A DNA stretch of 21,876 bases from a virus (IMGVR_UViG_3300048921_000246:1-21876), one strand, 5' to 3'. Counted from the first letter of the stretch, positions 13,118-19,684 are shown. The notes: generated from the sequence alone by a model not told the origin. Numbers and translations: made by a program.

Positions 13118-13989
13118 CATGAGCGGAACCCCGAGTTTTGCGGCAGCGAGTAATCGACATTCTGGAATGTCGCGCGGGAAGCTGTGCTGCTGATCCATTC
13201 GCCGTTGCGGCGCGCCGGGCGTCCTGCTTCGTTCCACTTCGTCGCGGCCTGCAGGTATCCAGGAAATTTGCTCGGCAGGAAAAGCGTGGTCGGGCGCAGG
13301 TACTCAGCCATCTGCAAATCGGCGCTCCACTTCTCGTTGGTGTAATCCACGACAAGCTTCAGCTCTTCAGCGCTGAACCCTTCACCCAGGCGAGCCCGGA
13401 TGTGTTCCAGCGACGTTTTCGAAACCTGGTACCGGGATCCGGTTTGCTGGTTCAGGTAAGTCAGAACCTGTTTAGCCTGGTCAGTAACCATCACCGCATC
13501 GTCGGGTTGCGCAGCAACCGGACAGAAAGGGTTTTGATTTTTATCTGATGGATCTTGTTTTGATTTTACTGACGGATCCCCCCCAGATTCTGACGGGTGA
13601 AAACCGCCGTTTTTGCCAGATTTCGACGCGTCAGATTTTGAGGCGTCAGAATTTGACCCGTCAGATTTTGAGGTGTCAGATTCTGACAGGTGAGAAAAGG
13701 CAGCGGCCTGAAGCTTTTGCACGTTGAGCTGATAGACGTTCGACGCGTTACGGTTGCCTTTGCGGCGCTGCTGACGGGAAAGCCAGCCATCCTGCTCAAG
13801 CTTGCCGATCGCCGTACGCACGGTGCTTTCACCCGCACCAAGCTGGCGGGCGATGGTCTCGATAGAAGGCCAGCACACGCCGTCGTCGTTGCTGTAGTCG
13901 GCCAGGCGCGCCATGATGGCAACGCTGGTCAGCTTCATGCCAGCTGCGGCACAAACGTCCCAGACATAGCCTTGTAATTTAGTGCTCAT
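13117..13989 (-). CDS. O-like replication initiator with internal origin
   Basis: A 290-aa protein. Residues 1-90 are a helix-turn-helix domain of the HTH_36 type (TSVAIMARLADYSNDDGVCW, then PSIETIARQLGAGESTVRTA). The middle (about 98-145) is a low-complexity Ser/Asp/Lys segment with SDxSKSD repeats, encoded by DNA iterons. The C-terminal 90 residues match the conserved phage replication C-terminal domain (VLTYLNQQTGSRYQ, then YLRPTTLFLPSKFPGYL). This is the lambda O plan: N-terminal DNA binding, origin in the middle of the gene, C-terminal contact with the helicase loader or helicase. No lambda P or DnaC-like gene follows. Confidence 0.85.
   Translation of the reverse strand: MSTKLQGYVWDVCAAAGMKLTSVAIMARLADYSNDDGVCWPSIETIARQLGAGESTVRTAIGKLEQDGWLSRQQRRKGNRNASNVYQLNVQKLQAAAFSHLSESDTSKSDGSNSDASKSDASKSGKNGGFHPSESGGDPSVKSKQDPSDKNQNPFCPVAAQPDDAVMVTDQAKQVLTYLNQQTGSRYQVSKTSLEHIRARLGEGFSAEELKLVVDYTNEKWSADLQMAEYLRPTTLFLPSKFPGYLQAATKWNEAGRPARRNGEWISSTASRATFQNVDYSLPQNSGFRS
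13582..13695. repeat. Iterons: probable phage replication origin
   Basis: Four 15-bp direct repeats, consensus gCGTCAGATTTTGAg, lie head to tail at 13628-13642, 13643-13657, 13658-13672 and 13673-13687, with a weaker copy at 13613-13627. A TTCTGACrGGTGA block flanks them on both sides (about 13589 and 13682). AT-rich DNA lies beyond (13529-13570). The repeats fall inside the initiator gene, as in lambda ori. Confidence 0.75.
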
Positions 13990-13998
13990 GGTCGTCCT

Positions 13999-14337
13999 TT
14001 ATTTCTCTGAAATCGCGCTTGAAGATTTGGAGTGGTTTGAAGCATTCGTGGGGGTAGTCAGTCCGCAGATAGATAACCCGCCGCGATTCTGGCTCCCAAC
14101 GTATGACACGGACGGGGATGCCTCTTCTGTCACGAAACCACCTGTTGAGTTCTCGCATTCGGCTTTCTCCGCCTGGCTGTTAAAATCACCTACAACCCAC
14201 TCAGCAAACGGGTAGCTGACAGGCTCAACAGCGCCCTGTACTCTTACCCCATACACGAACTGCACCGGGCCTTTACCGCCGGTAACAGGAAGCGCTACAA
14301 GTTGCGACCTGCGGTAATGTGTTGTTAAACTGTTCAT
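13999..14337 (-). CDS. Hypothetical early phage protein
   Basis: A 112-aa protein not assigned to a named family. It starts MNSLTTHYRRSQLVALPV and contains GKGPVQFVYGVRV and PVSYPFAEWVVGDFNSQ, which look like a small mixed alpha/beta fold; the last 30 residues are Ser/Thr-rich and probably disordered. The ATG at 14337 was chosen over 14403 because GGAGATACC lies 10 bases upstream and the leader has a TTGCAG-loop hairpin. It lies between the CII-like gene and the replication gene in the early right operon. Confidence 0.65.
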   Translation of the reverse strand: MNSLTTHYRRSQLVALPVTGGKGPVQFVYGVRVQGAVEPVSYPFAEWVVGDFNSQAEKAECENSTGGFVTEEASPSVSYVGSQNRGGLSICGLTTPTNASNHSKSSSAISEK

Positions 14338-14399
14338 GCGTAGGTATCTCCACACTTTGATCGACACGCCACGACGCCAGGGGCTGCAACCCGCTGGCG

Positions 14400-14861
14400 T
14401 CACTTCTTTTTGCGGCTGAAAAGCGCGATAATCGCGGCAATTTCTTCTTCACGCGCGGCCATATGGCGGCGGTGACATTCCATAATTTCTTCGGCTTCAT
14501 CCTGCTCAATCACTCCATCTTCCAGCGCCTGCTGAATGATTTGGTCGACATGTCCGCGTGCTGCTGCTGTTCTCATTGAACGGCTGAAAAGGTCGACGCG
14601 ATCGAGGTCCTCCATGCTTGGCTGTTCCACCAGCAGGCACCCGCGGCGCCGGGCAAAGTAGTCAGCCAGGTAAGAGGTGTTCGAGATGTCCTCCATTGCC
14701 TCCAGCTCTGTTACTTCGAAAGGTCTGCACCCGTTTTTCTCGTACAGGTTGTTGTTGAACTGCGTAACGCTCATACCTAGCGCACCAGCCATCGCCTCGC
14801 GCCCGCCCGGGTAGGCTTTACACATCGCCTTAACCACAGTTTTTAAAGTGTGCTCTACCAT
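14400..14861 (-). CDS. CII-like regulatory protein (CP76/YmfL type)
   Basis: A 153-aa protein whose first half matches the phage CII-type CP76 family and e14 YmfL: VVKAMCKAYPGGREAMAGAL, GMSVTQFNNNLYEKNGCRPF and EVTELEAMEDIS, a helix-turn-helix. The C-terminal half is helical and charged, ending in KKK. By position (second gene after cro) it is the likely lysogeny-decision activator that would stimulate cI and perhaps int transcription. Confidence 0.8.
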   Translation of the reverse strand: MVEHTLKTVVKAMCKAYPGGREAMAGALGMSVTQFNNNLYEKNGCRPFEVTELEAMEDISNTSYLADYFARRRGCLLVEQPSMEDLDRVDLFSRSMRTAAARGHVDQIIQQALEDGVIEQDEAEEIMECHRRHMAAREEEIAAIIALFSRKKK

Positions 14862-14886
14862 CTTGTTTTTCCTTTGGTAGTTACGG

Positions 14887-15084
14887 TTAAGCGGCCGTTT
14901 CGTTAGGCTTCTGGTACATCTTCGCGTCGTACTTCAAAACACCATTTGTGATTCGCTCGATGACGAAAGCCTGTTTCTCTGGAATTACATCGCCCCAGCG
15001 GCACACGGCAGGATGAGAAATGCCAAGAGCGTTGGCTGTTTTTGAGATACCGCCAAAGTGATTCACAACATCGGTTTTACGCAT
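14887..15084 (-). CDS. cro: Cro-like repressor
   Basis: A 65-aa helix-turn-helix protein of the Cro/DicC type: MRKTDVVNHFGGISKTANAL, GISHPAVCRWGDVIPEKQAF, VIERITNGVLKYDAKMY. It is transcribed divergently from cI. The ATG at 15084 is preceded by AGGAGGAATT, a near-perfect ribosome site, so an in-frame start upstream at 15168 (over the operators) was rejected. It binds the shared operators to shut off cI and tune early genes. Confidence 0.88.
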   Translation of the reverse strand: MRKTDVVNHFGGISKTANALGISHPAVCRWGDVIPEKQAFVIERITNGVLKYDAKMYQKPNETAA

Positions 15085-15107
15085 AATTCCTCCTAAATGA
15101 TGACGCC

Positions 15108-15175
15108 TTAAAGGTAACAAAAGGTACATCAAATAGCAAACAACAGTTACCTCCATTGCAGGTAACATTAGTTAC
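15108..15175. promoter_or_regulatory. cI/cro operators and divergent promoters (oR)
   Basis: Half-sites AGGTAAC/GTTACCT cluster here. One perfect pair is GTTACCT-n7-AGGTAAC at 15146-15166. A second palindrome GTAACATTAGTTAC is at 15162-15175, ending at the cI start codon. A third pair of direct AGGTAA/AGGTAC boxes is at about 15111-15127. The cI ATG (15176) has no convincing ribosome site, so cI mRNA may be leaderless, as with lambda pRM. Confidence 0.7.
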
Positions 15176-15835
15176 ATGAAAACTGAAATGAAAGACCGAA
15201 TCCGGGCACGACGATTACAACTGGAAATCACGCAGCAATCCTTAGCCAAACGGCTTGGGGTTAGCAGAGTTTCGGTTACGAAATGGGAAAATGGATCGAC
15301 GAAACCAGATGGTGAAAATCTTCACCAACTTGCGTTATCGCTCGCCACCAGCCCTGAATGGCTGCTGTACGGTAAGAACGATGACACAGCTGATGACACC
15401 AAGCTGATCCCCTTCATTAAGGCACCCACAGCCGTACCGATTATTTCTGCCGTTCAAGCTGGTCATTGGACCGAAACTTATGCTGATGCGAGGCTATCTG
15501 ACGTGATTTCATGGACGCAAACCACTGCTGATGTTTCCAGTGAAGTTTTTGGCCTAATTGTCAGAGGAGAGTCGATGACAAACCCAAACGGTCTGCCATC
15601 AATACCTGAAGGTTCTATCGTTATTGTTGAACCAAATTACGGTCAGATGGATGATCTCTATGGAAAAATCGTTGTAGCGGTGCTGGACGGTTCATCAGAG
15701 GCGACAGTTAAAAAATTAGTGTGGGATAGCCCTCAAAGCTATTTGATGCCCCTGAACCCCGCTTTCAAGCCGATACCGATAGATGGCAATTGCCGAATAG
15801 TTGGTAAGGTTGTCCAAATTACCCAAAACCTTTAA
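15176..15835 (+). CDS. cI: CI-type prophage repressor (HTH plus S24 peptidase)
   Basis: A 219-aa repressor. Residues about 5-60 form an XRE helix-turn-helix (QQSLAKRLGVSRVSVTKWEN). The C-terminal LexA/S24 domain has the nucleophile Ser133 in VRGESM and the general-base Lys179 or Lys180 in EATVKKLV. The self-cleavage bond is probably Ala95-Gly96 in SAVQAGHW. It keeps the prophage silent by binding the AGGTAAC operators at 15108-15175 and 15901-15930; RecA filaments made after DNA damage trigger cleavage and induction. Confidence 0.93.
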   Translation: MKTEMKDRIRARRLQLEITQQSLAKRLGVSRVSVTKWENGSTKPDGENLHQLALSLATSPEWLLYGKNDDTADDTKLIPFIKAPTAVPIISAVQAGHWTETYADARLSDVISWTQTTADVSSEVFGLIVRGESMTNPNGLPSIPEGSIVIVEPNYGQMDDLYGKIVVAVLDGSSEATVKKLVWDSPQSYLMPLNPAFKPIPIDGNCRIVGKVVQITQNL

Positions 15836-15840
15836 ACCTG

Positions 15841-15868
15841 TAGCCATCATACGATGGCTATTTTTTTT
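15841..15868 (+). terminator. Terminator of cI
   Basis: TAGCCATC / GATGGCTA, a perfect 8-bp stem with a 4-base loop, followed by eight T. It begins 6 bases after the cI stop. Confidence 0.9.
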
Positions 15869-15900
15869 ACCCCTGAATGTAACTTTTGGAACATATACGC

Positions 15901-15930
15901 TTGACGATAAAGGTAACTAAAGGTACCTTT
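15901..15930 (+). promoter_or_regulatory. pL-like promoter with operator (oL)
   Basis: TTGACG (15901-15906) and TACCTT (15924-15929) are 17 bases apart. Between and over them lie AGGTAAC and the palindrome AAAGGTACCTTT. The block TAAAGGTAACTAAAGGTAC nearly repeats the cro-side sequence at about 15109-15126 (one change). CI or Cro should therefore repress rightward transcription of the early left operon here. Confidence 0.7.
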
Positions 15931-15935
15931 AATTC

Positions 15936-16022
15936 ACGGCGTATGGCACATGCGTCGAAGCGGTCCACAGCCTCCCTTGAAGTACTGCATTGGGCTTGTG
16001 GGTAGCCGGAATGTGCAAGCCA
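15936..16022 (+). ncRNA. C4-like antisense RNA (P1/P7 C4, P4 CI RNA type)
   Basis: Directly after pL the leader has the look of the C4 family. It has a GCGTCGAAGCGGTCCACAGC block, a CCTCCCTT anti-Shine-Dalgarno-like stretch (15971-15978), and a stem GGCTTG / CAAGCC (15993-15998, 16016-16021) enclosing GGGTAGCC. In P1 and P7, C4 is cut from the leader of the operon it controls and pairs with the ribosome site of a downstream ORF, blocking antirepressor translation. Here TGCGTC at about 15951-15956 is complementary to GACGCA at about 16084-16089, just before an AGGAG site. Recognition is by memory of the conserved sequence; a covariance search would decide. Confidence 0.6.
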
Positions 16023-16102
16023 GGTAAGCACGAGATCGACTCACCATCGCGGCGATACGGTGTGACAACTCGGAAGAGACGAGGACGCAACAGGAGAGAG
16101 CA

Positions 16103-16222
16103 TTGGTTGGAACGCACATAGAAGCTTCGTTGTCCGGGCCAGTGGCTGGGGAAGAATCCAGTACAAACCGACCGGCGGCCAGATCGGTGCCAGGTTACGC
16201 AGTGCTCTCCCCGTTGTGGTGA
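16103..16222 (+). CDS. Possible leader ORF (orfX-like) under C4 control
   Basis: A 39-codon open frame from TTG at 16103 with AGGAG 6 bases upstream. It reads MVGTHIEASLSGPVAGEESS and runs to the stop at 16220. In P1 the C4 target is the ribosome site of a small orfX whose translation is coupled to icd and ant. This ORF has the right place and a complementary upstream element. It overlaps structured RNA, so it may equally be non-coding. Confidence 0.3.
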   Translation: MVGTHIEASLSGPVAGEESSTNRPAARSVPGYAVLSPLW

Positions 16223-16316
16223 ATGCGGCTAAGCGCGCGCGGGACAGTTAACAACGTCTTTATCAGGTGGTTTGGTACCCGGCACCACAAAGAATAAATG
16301 CAACGTGTAGTCATTG

Positions 16317-16358
16317 GCGGCACCGGATCCTTACCCGTGAGGGCGCCGCACTTTTTTT
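16317..16358 (+). terminator. Terminator in the early left leader
   Basis: An outer stem GCGGC / GCCGC (16317-16321, 16345-16349) encloses an inner CCTTA / TGAGG hairpin and is followed by C and seven T. It lies about 390 bases after pL and ahead of all coding genes of the operon, so it could end the C4-containing RNA unless antitermination occurs. Confidence 0.6.
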
Positions 16359-16364
16359 CGCATA

Positions 16365-16440
16365 GATGCAAGCGCGCTCCGGCACTCTCCCTCAAGTGTC
16401 TGGTCGTTAATGCAAACTCCTTCCGGAGCGCGCTTTCATC
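16365..16440. repeat. 18-bp inverted repeat with 40-base loop
   Basis: GATGCAAGCGCGCTCCGG (16365-16382) and its reverse complement with one mismatch (16423-16440) would form a long stem just after the leader terminator. The loop holds an ATG at 16410 that opens a 78-codon ORF. Confidence 0.8.
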
Positions 16441-16646
16441 TGTGTGGAGATACCTGGGCGGTTGCAGCCGCCCGCTTCATTAAGCGCCCTTCGCTGTTCC
16501 GGGCGTTTATTAAAGCGAACCCATTTTTATTAATCGCCAGCCGGCGAGGGATTCGTGCAACCAAAAATCGCGCGTTGCAGCGCGCAAAGGAGATACCACG
16601 CAATGAAAGAGAACTTCATTCGCACTTTCACCGGCAAGAAGTTTGA
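16410..16646 (+). CDS. Doubtful Ash/Icd-like ORF in the structured leader
   Basis: A 78-codon ORF starting MQTPSGARFHLCGDTWAVAA, then a basic middle, ending inside the HD-domain gene. Short ORFs of this look are often annotated as Ash-family or Icd-like proteins next to C4 RNAs in enteric prophages. No ribosome site precedes the ATG, which lies in the loop of the 18-bp inverted repeat. Much of the ORF overlaps two hairpins, so it may be only RNA structure read as protein. Confidence 0.25.
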   Translation: MQTPSGARFHLCGDTWAVAAARFIKRPSLFRAFIKANPFLLIASRRGIRATKNRALQRAKEIPRNERELHSHFHRQEV

Positions 16647-17145
16647 CTATCTGACTGCTAGCGTTGACGACATTGATATCGAAGATATAGCCAATGCCCT
16701 CTCTAACGTATGCCGTTTTAATGGTCATTTGCCGGAGTTCTACAGCGTAGCGCAGCACTCGGTTCTGTGCAGCCTCATCGTCCCCGTTGAGCATGCATTC
16801 GAAGCGCTGATGCACGATGCAGCTGAAGCCTACGTGCAGGACATCCCTGCCCCACTAAAAGCGCTGCTGCCTGACTACCGGCGCATTGAAGATCAGGTGG
16901 ACGGTCTGATCCGCAATAAGTTCGGCCTGCCGGCTGAGCACACACCTGTCATCAAATACGCAGACCTGACCATGCTGGCCACCGAGCGGCGGGATCTGGA
17001 TATCGACGACGGCACAACCTGGGAGATCCTCGAAAACATCCCGCCAACCGATCTTATCCAGATTAACCCTCTGCGCCCCGGTCAAGCCTATGCACTTTTC
17101 ATGAAGCGCTTTAACGAACTGCTGGAGACACGCCCATGCGCCTGA
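16603..17145 (+). CDS. HD-domain phosphohydrolase
   Basis: A 180-aa HD-superfamily protein, similar in plan to 5'-deoxynucleotidase YfbR. Metal ligands can be seen: His52 in SVAQHSV, the His71-Asp72 doublet in ALMHDAAEAYVQDIPAPLK, and a late Asp121 in KYADLTMLATERRDL. It probably removes phosphate from a (deoxy)nucleotide; substrate unknown. The ATG at 16603 has AAAGGAGATACC upstream and follows a TTGCAG-loop hairpin; an in-frame ATG at 16555 lacks a ribosome site. It is the first secure gene of the early left operon and overlaps the next gene by 10 bases. Confidence 0.82.
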   Translation: MKENFIRTFTGKKFDYLTASVDDIDIEDIANALSNVCRFNGHLPEFYSVAQHSVLCSLIVPVEHAFEALMHDAAEAYVQDIPAPLKALLPDYRRIEDQVDGLIRNKFGLPAEHTPVIKYADLTMLATERRDLDIDDGTTWEILENIPPTDLIQINPLRPGQAYALFMKRFNELLETRPCA

Positions 17146-17630
17146 ATGCCAAAGAGCTGATCGCCGACGCCAGAGCGACAGCCCCTACTCTGCCACCAGC
17201 AGCAGCAAAGTTAATTACCGCTATGGCTGACCGCCTTGATGTTCAGTTCGTGGCTCTGTGCGAATCGCGGAACGAGGCAAAGCAGCTGGCTGGAGAGAAT
17301 GCTCAGATGAAGTCGGCTATTAAGACTCACAGCGAATCGGTCCACTTCTGCGTGGGTTGTGGGAAAGATGATCCATGCAGCAATGATGATGTTTGCTATG
17401 CACTCGAAGAAACTCCCGCCACTGATGCGTCCCTCAACTCACTGCGCGCAGAAGCGATTACTGACGCTCTGGAAAATAGCTCGGAATATCTCGACACCGA
17501 CTGCGTTATGGACCGACATGACATCAGTTATGAAGATGCGGAATTGCGCGCAGCTGGTGCGATGGAAATGCGCGATTCGTTGGTTGTAGTAGCAAACCAT
17601 CTCCGCAGCAAATCGGAGGTTCAGTCGTGA
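17136..17630 (+). CDS. Ea22-like early phage protein
   Basis: A 164-aa protein of the ead/Ea22-like type seen in the early left operons of lambdoid phages. It has a helical N-terminus (KLITAMADRLDVQFVALCES), a coiled coil (about 45-65), a Cys pair VGCGKDDPCSNDD, and the family-like RAEAITDALE in the C-terminal half. The function is unknown. It overlaps its neighbours at both ends (ATG inside the HD gene, TGA inside the next GTG). Confidence 0.6.
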   Translation: MRLNAKELIADARATAPTLPPAAAKLITAMADRLDVQFVALCESRNEAKQLAGENAQMKSAIKTHSESVHFCVGCGKDDPCSNDDVCYALEETPATDASLNSLRAEAITDALENSSEYLDTDCVMDRHDISYEDAELRAAGAMEMRDSLVVVANHLRSKSEVQS

Positions 17631-17845
17631 ACCTTAAAACATTGACTATTTCCGACAGCGAAGCTCTGGCAATGATGCCTTCCGGCTGGTTTACCTTATG
17701 GAATGTTCCTTCCAGCCTTAACAGACCAGCTTATCGCATTGAACGCCTTGTAAAAGCTGGTGTGATTGAATCGCGTGTAAATGGGCGCTATCCGGATCAC
17801 GTCATTGAATATCACGTGAAAGCTAATGCAGGAGCAGGCCAATGA
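17627..17845 (+). CDS. Hypothetical protein, possible small winged helix
   Basis: A 72-aa protein: MNLKTLTISDSEALAMMPSG, then NVPSSLNRPAYRIERLVKAG and a beta-hairpin-like VIESRVNGRYPDHVIEYHVK. Helix, helix, wing order suggests a nucleic-acid-binding fold. The GTG start at 17627 is preceded by CGGAGG and overlaps the previous stop (GTGA). It also overlaps the next start by 4 bases, so the run is translationally coupled. Confidence 0.6.
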   Translation: MNLKTLTISDSEALAMMPSGWFTLWNVPSSLNRPAYRIERLVKAGVIESRVNGRYPDHVIEYHVKANAGAGQ

Positions 17846-18594
17846 TCCATTTCCATGGCGGCCCTATTACCCCGGATACCTGCGCGTTAAAAGCGTGGAA
17901 AGCTCGTCATGCTTTCATCAGCTTTGCTAACGCCGGTCAGTTGCCGCTGGCAAGTGAGGTGTGCCAGTCATTCGCCCTGGATAACGGTGCTTTCAGCTTC
18001 TGGACTAAAAAGCGCGTCGTTAACTGGCATGAATATTACGCCTTCGTCGCGCGCTGGGGTAATCACCCGCGATTCTCGTTCGCTGTCATTCCGGACGTCA
18101 TCGGCGGCAGTAGTGAAGAGAATGACGCTCTTATCGATGAGTGGCCACACGGGAAATTTGCTGGCGCTCCGGTCTGGCACATGAATGAACCAGACGAGCG
18201 CTTTATCCGTTTATGCCGGGACTTTCCACGAGTGTGCATTGGCAGCATGGGCGAGTACGACGCAAAACGACCGCGCCGCTGCGTTGCCAGATTGCGTGAC
18301 CTGATTCGATACGTTGTCGATGAGAACGGTTACCCGATTAGCAAATTGCACGGCTTACGAATGCTGAACGCCGACATTTTCAGGCACATCCCTTTGTCAT
18401 CAGCAGACAGCACCAACGTCGCGCGCAATATCGGGATCGATAAAGCCTGGAAAAAATCAGCCTATGCGCCAGCAAGTAAAGAGACGCGGGCTGCGGTGCT
18501 TGTTGAACGCATTGAATCAATGAACAGCGCCAGCTCACTGAACTATGACGCCGGGCGCGACAGGTTTATGCCACAACTGGCCTTCGAAATTTAA
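17842..18594 (+). CDS. tRNA-guanine transglycosylase-like protein (DpdA-like)
   Basis: A 250-aa protein with the ordered motifs of TGT-like phage proteins: FALDNGAFSFW (44-54), NWHEYYAFV (61-69), FAVIPDVIGG (80-89), VWHMNEPDERF (111-121), RVCIGSMGEYD (130-140), LHGLRMLN (about 184-191) and SSADSTNV (about 198-205). This is the TIM-barrel base-exchange pattern, with Asp47 equivalent to the conserved Asp of the LDSGAF motif. DpdA relatives insert 7-deazaguanines into DNA; true TGTs act on tRNA. No preQ0 synthesis gene is in the window, so it would depend on the host pool. The family is inferred from motif order, not from a search. Confidence 0.65.
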   Translation: MIHFHGGPITPDTCALKAWKARHAFISFANAGQLPLASEVCQSFALDNGAFSFWTKKRVVNWHEYYAFVARWGNHPRFSFAVIPDVIGGSSEENDALIDEWPHGKFAGAPVWHMNEPDERFIRLCRDFPRVCIGSMGEYDAKRPRRCVARLRDLIRYVVDENGYPISKLHGLRMLNADIFRHIPLSSADSTNVARNIGIDKAWKKSAYAPASKETRAAVLVERIESMNSASSLNYDAGRDRFMPQLAFEI

Positions 18595-18603
18595 GGAGTC
18601 AGC

Positions 18604-18825
18604 ATGACAGCCGAAATCATAGACCAGGCCAACGAGCTGGTAGAGCTCAACATGGAGCATGCCTTACAGCGCATTCGCATCGACCGTAACGCTGTTTCCG
18701 CTGAGCAGTGCGAAGAGTGCGGAGAAGAAATTCCCGCACCGCGGCGCGCGGCGATGCTCGGCTGCCAGATGTGCGCCAGTTGTCAGGCAGATTTAGAGCT
18801 TATCCGTAAGCAGAGGGGTTTCTAA
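18604..18825 (+). CDS. TraR/DksA-type zinc finger protein
   Basis: A 73-aa protein with a helical N-terminus and the C4 finger CEECGEEIPAPRRAAMLGC then CASC, the mark of the DksA/TraR family. Phage members are short because they lack the long coiled coil; some bind RNA polymerase in the secondary channel and alter promoter choice without ppGpp. AAGGAGTC precedes the ATG. Its stop overlaps the next start by one base. Confidence 0.85.
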   Translation: MTAEIIDQANELVELNMEHALQRIRIDRNAVSAEQCEECGEEIPAPRRAAMLGCQMCASCQADLELIRKQRGF

Positions 18826-19148
18826 TGGATTACGCCAAACTCAGCGACGGTGAAATCTGTGTCAGGCTCGCATATTTTCTTAAGCCAAAGTACAGCGCCA
18901 CTATCCACCCTCACGAAAATACTGGCGCTCAGTTGTCATGGAACTGGTTCAACACGGTGCAGAGTACTGGCTATTTCCCGCTACGTCGTGTCGAAGAGCT
19001 TTTCCCGGCACTTAAGAAGCATCGTATTGGCCTTTACCCATCAGGAAAGACCGTATGGCAGGCATCACACGAATCAGGAATAAGCGTCACGCACCGTAAC
19101 CCACTTCGTGCGGTGGCTATCGTTTACCTCATGATGCAGGAGGTTTGA
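18825..19148 (+). CDS. NinX-like (DUF2591) protein
   Basis: A 107-aa protein resembling P22 NinX: the start MDYAKLSDGEICVRLA, a middle ending in KHRIGLYPSGKTVWQA, and the end RNPLRAVAIVYLMMQEV, which is the typical DUF2591 C-terminus. The function is unknown. It is coupled to the gene before by a one-base overlap, and the next gene starts right after its stop. Confidence 0.7.
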   Translation: MDYAKLSDGEICVRLAYFLKPKYSATIHPHENTGAQLSWNWFNTVQSTGYFPLRRVEELFPALKKHRIGLYPSGKTVWQASHESGISVTHRNPLRAVAIVYLMMQEV

Positions 19149-19385
19149 GTGGAAACTCTTCAGGATATCCGTAACCAGTTAGATGTGATCGTTGTTTCCG
19201 CGCACCGCGTCGCATGCTCTCTCGATCTCGGCGAAGAACGCACCGAAGCTTTCGAGCTATATGAGGCGCTGCGCAGGCTTCAACGCCGTGGCGCTGCCAG
19301 TGAAATGCTGGCAGCTACCAATCCCCTTCTAAATTTTCCATGTGAGGATGGCGAGGAAGGTGAAGACTGGGAGGAGGAAGACTAA
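19149..19385 (+). CDS. Hypothetical acidic protein
   Basis: A 78-aa protein not assigned to a family. It is mostly helical (RNQLDVIVVSAHRVACSLDL, FELYEALRRLQRRG) with a very acidic tail (EDGEEGEDWEEED). It starts with a GTG preceded by AGGAGG. The acidic tail and small size recall DNA-mimic or nuclease-inhibitor proteins, but nothing specific supports that. Confidence 0.6.
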   Translation: METLQDIRNQLDVIVVSAHRVACSLDLGEERTEAFELYEALRRLQRRGAASEMLAATNPLLNFPCEDGEEGEDWEEED

Positions 19386-19654
19386 TGCCCAGCAAACTGA
19401 AGCTTCGGCGCCAGCGCCGACTGCGTGAAGATGTGATCTGGTGGCGCGCTGAAGCAATGGACTGTAAAGCGCGCGTGCTGGAGCTGGCGAACCTGCTGGA
19501 TGAAGCCCGCCGGCAGCGCGTACCGATGCCGGTGCTGGTACCGGCCAGGATAATCAAGCAGGTGGCTGCGGCCACCAGCGAACCGAAGATATGTATCAGT
19601 TGTAACGACGGCGCCCGTCACGGGTGCTCGTCATGTGCTTACCGATTGAAATAG
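19385..19654 (+). CDS. Hypothetical basic protein with CxxC motifs
   Basis: An 89-aa protein with a highly basic start (KLKLRRQRRLRED), a helical middle and a C-terminal CISCNDGARHGCSSC that could bind zinc. Its start overlaps the previous stop (TAATG). Basic charge plus a possible ribbon suggests nucleic-acid binding. No family is recognised. A TTGCAG-type hairpin follows its stop, before xis. Confidence 0.6.
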   Translation: MPSKLKLRRQRRLREDVIWWRAEAMDCKARVLELANLLDEARRQRVPMPVLVPARIIKQVAAATSEPKICISCNDGARHGCSSCAYRLK

Positions 19655-19684
19655 CCGGCTGCAGCCGGTAGCGGAGAACCGACC

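Noticed and set aside
13613-13687. CRISPR-like direct repeats
   Set aside because: The 15-bp repeats are head to tail without spacers and lie in an initiator gene, so they are iterons.
15929-16395. Minus-strand frames of about 61-66 codons in the immunity leader
   Set aside because: They follow the structured RNA region; the resemblance of one of them to the 16410 ORF comes from the 18-bp inverted repeat.
15869-16602. Search for an N antiterminator gene after pL
   Set aside because: No arginine-rich N-like ORF is found with a ribosome site; antitermination, if any, must use another mechanism or RNA elements.
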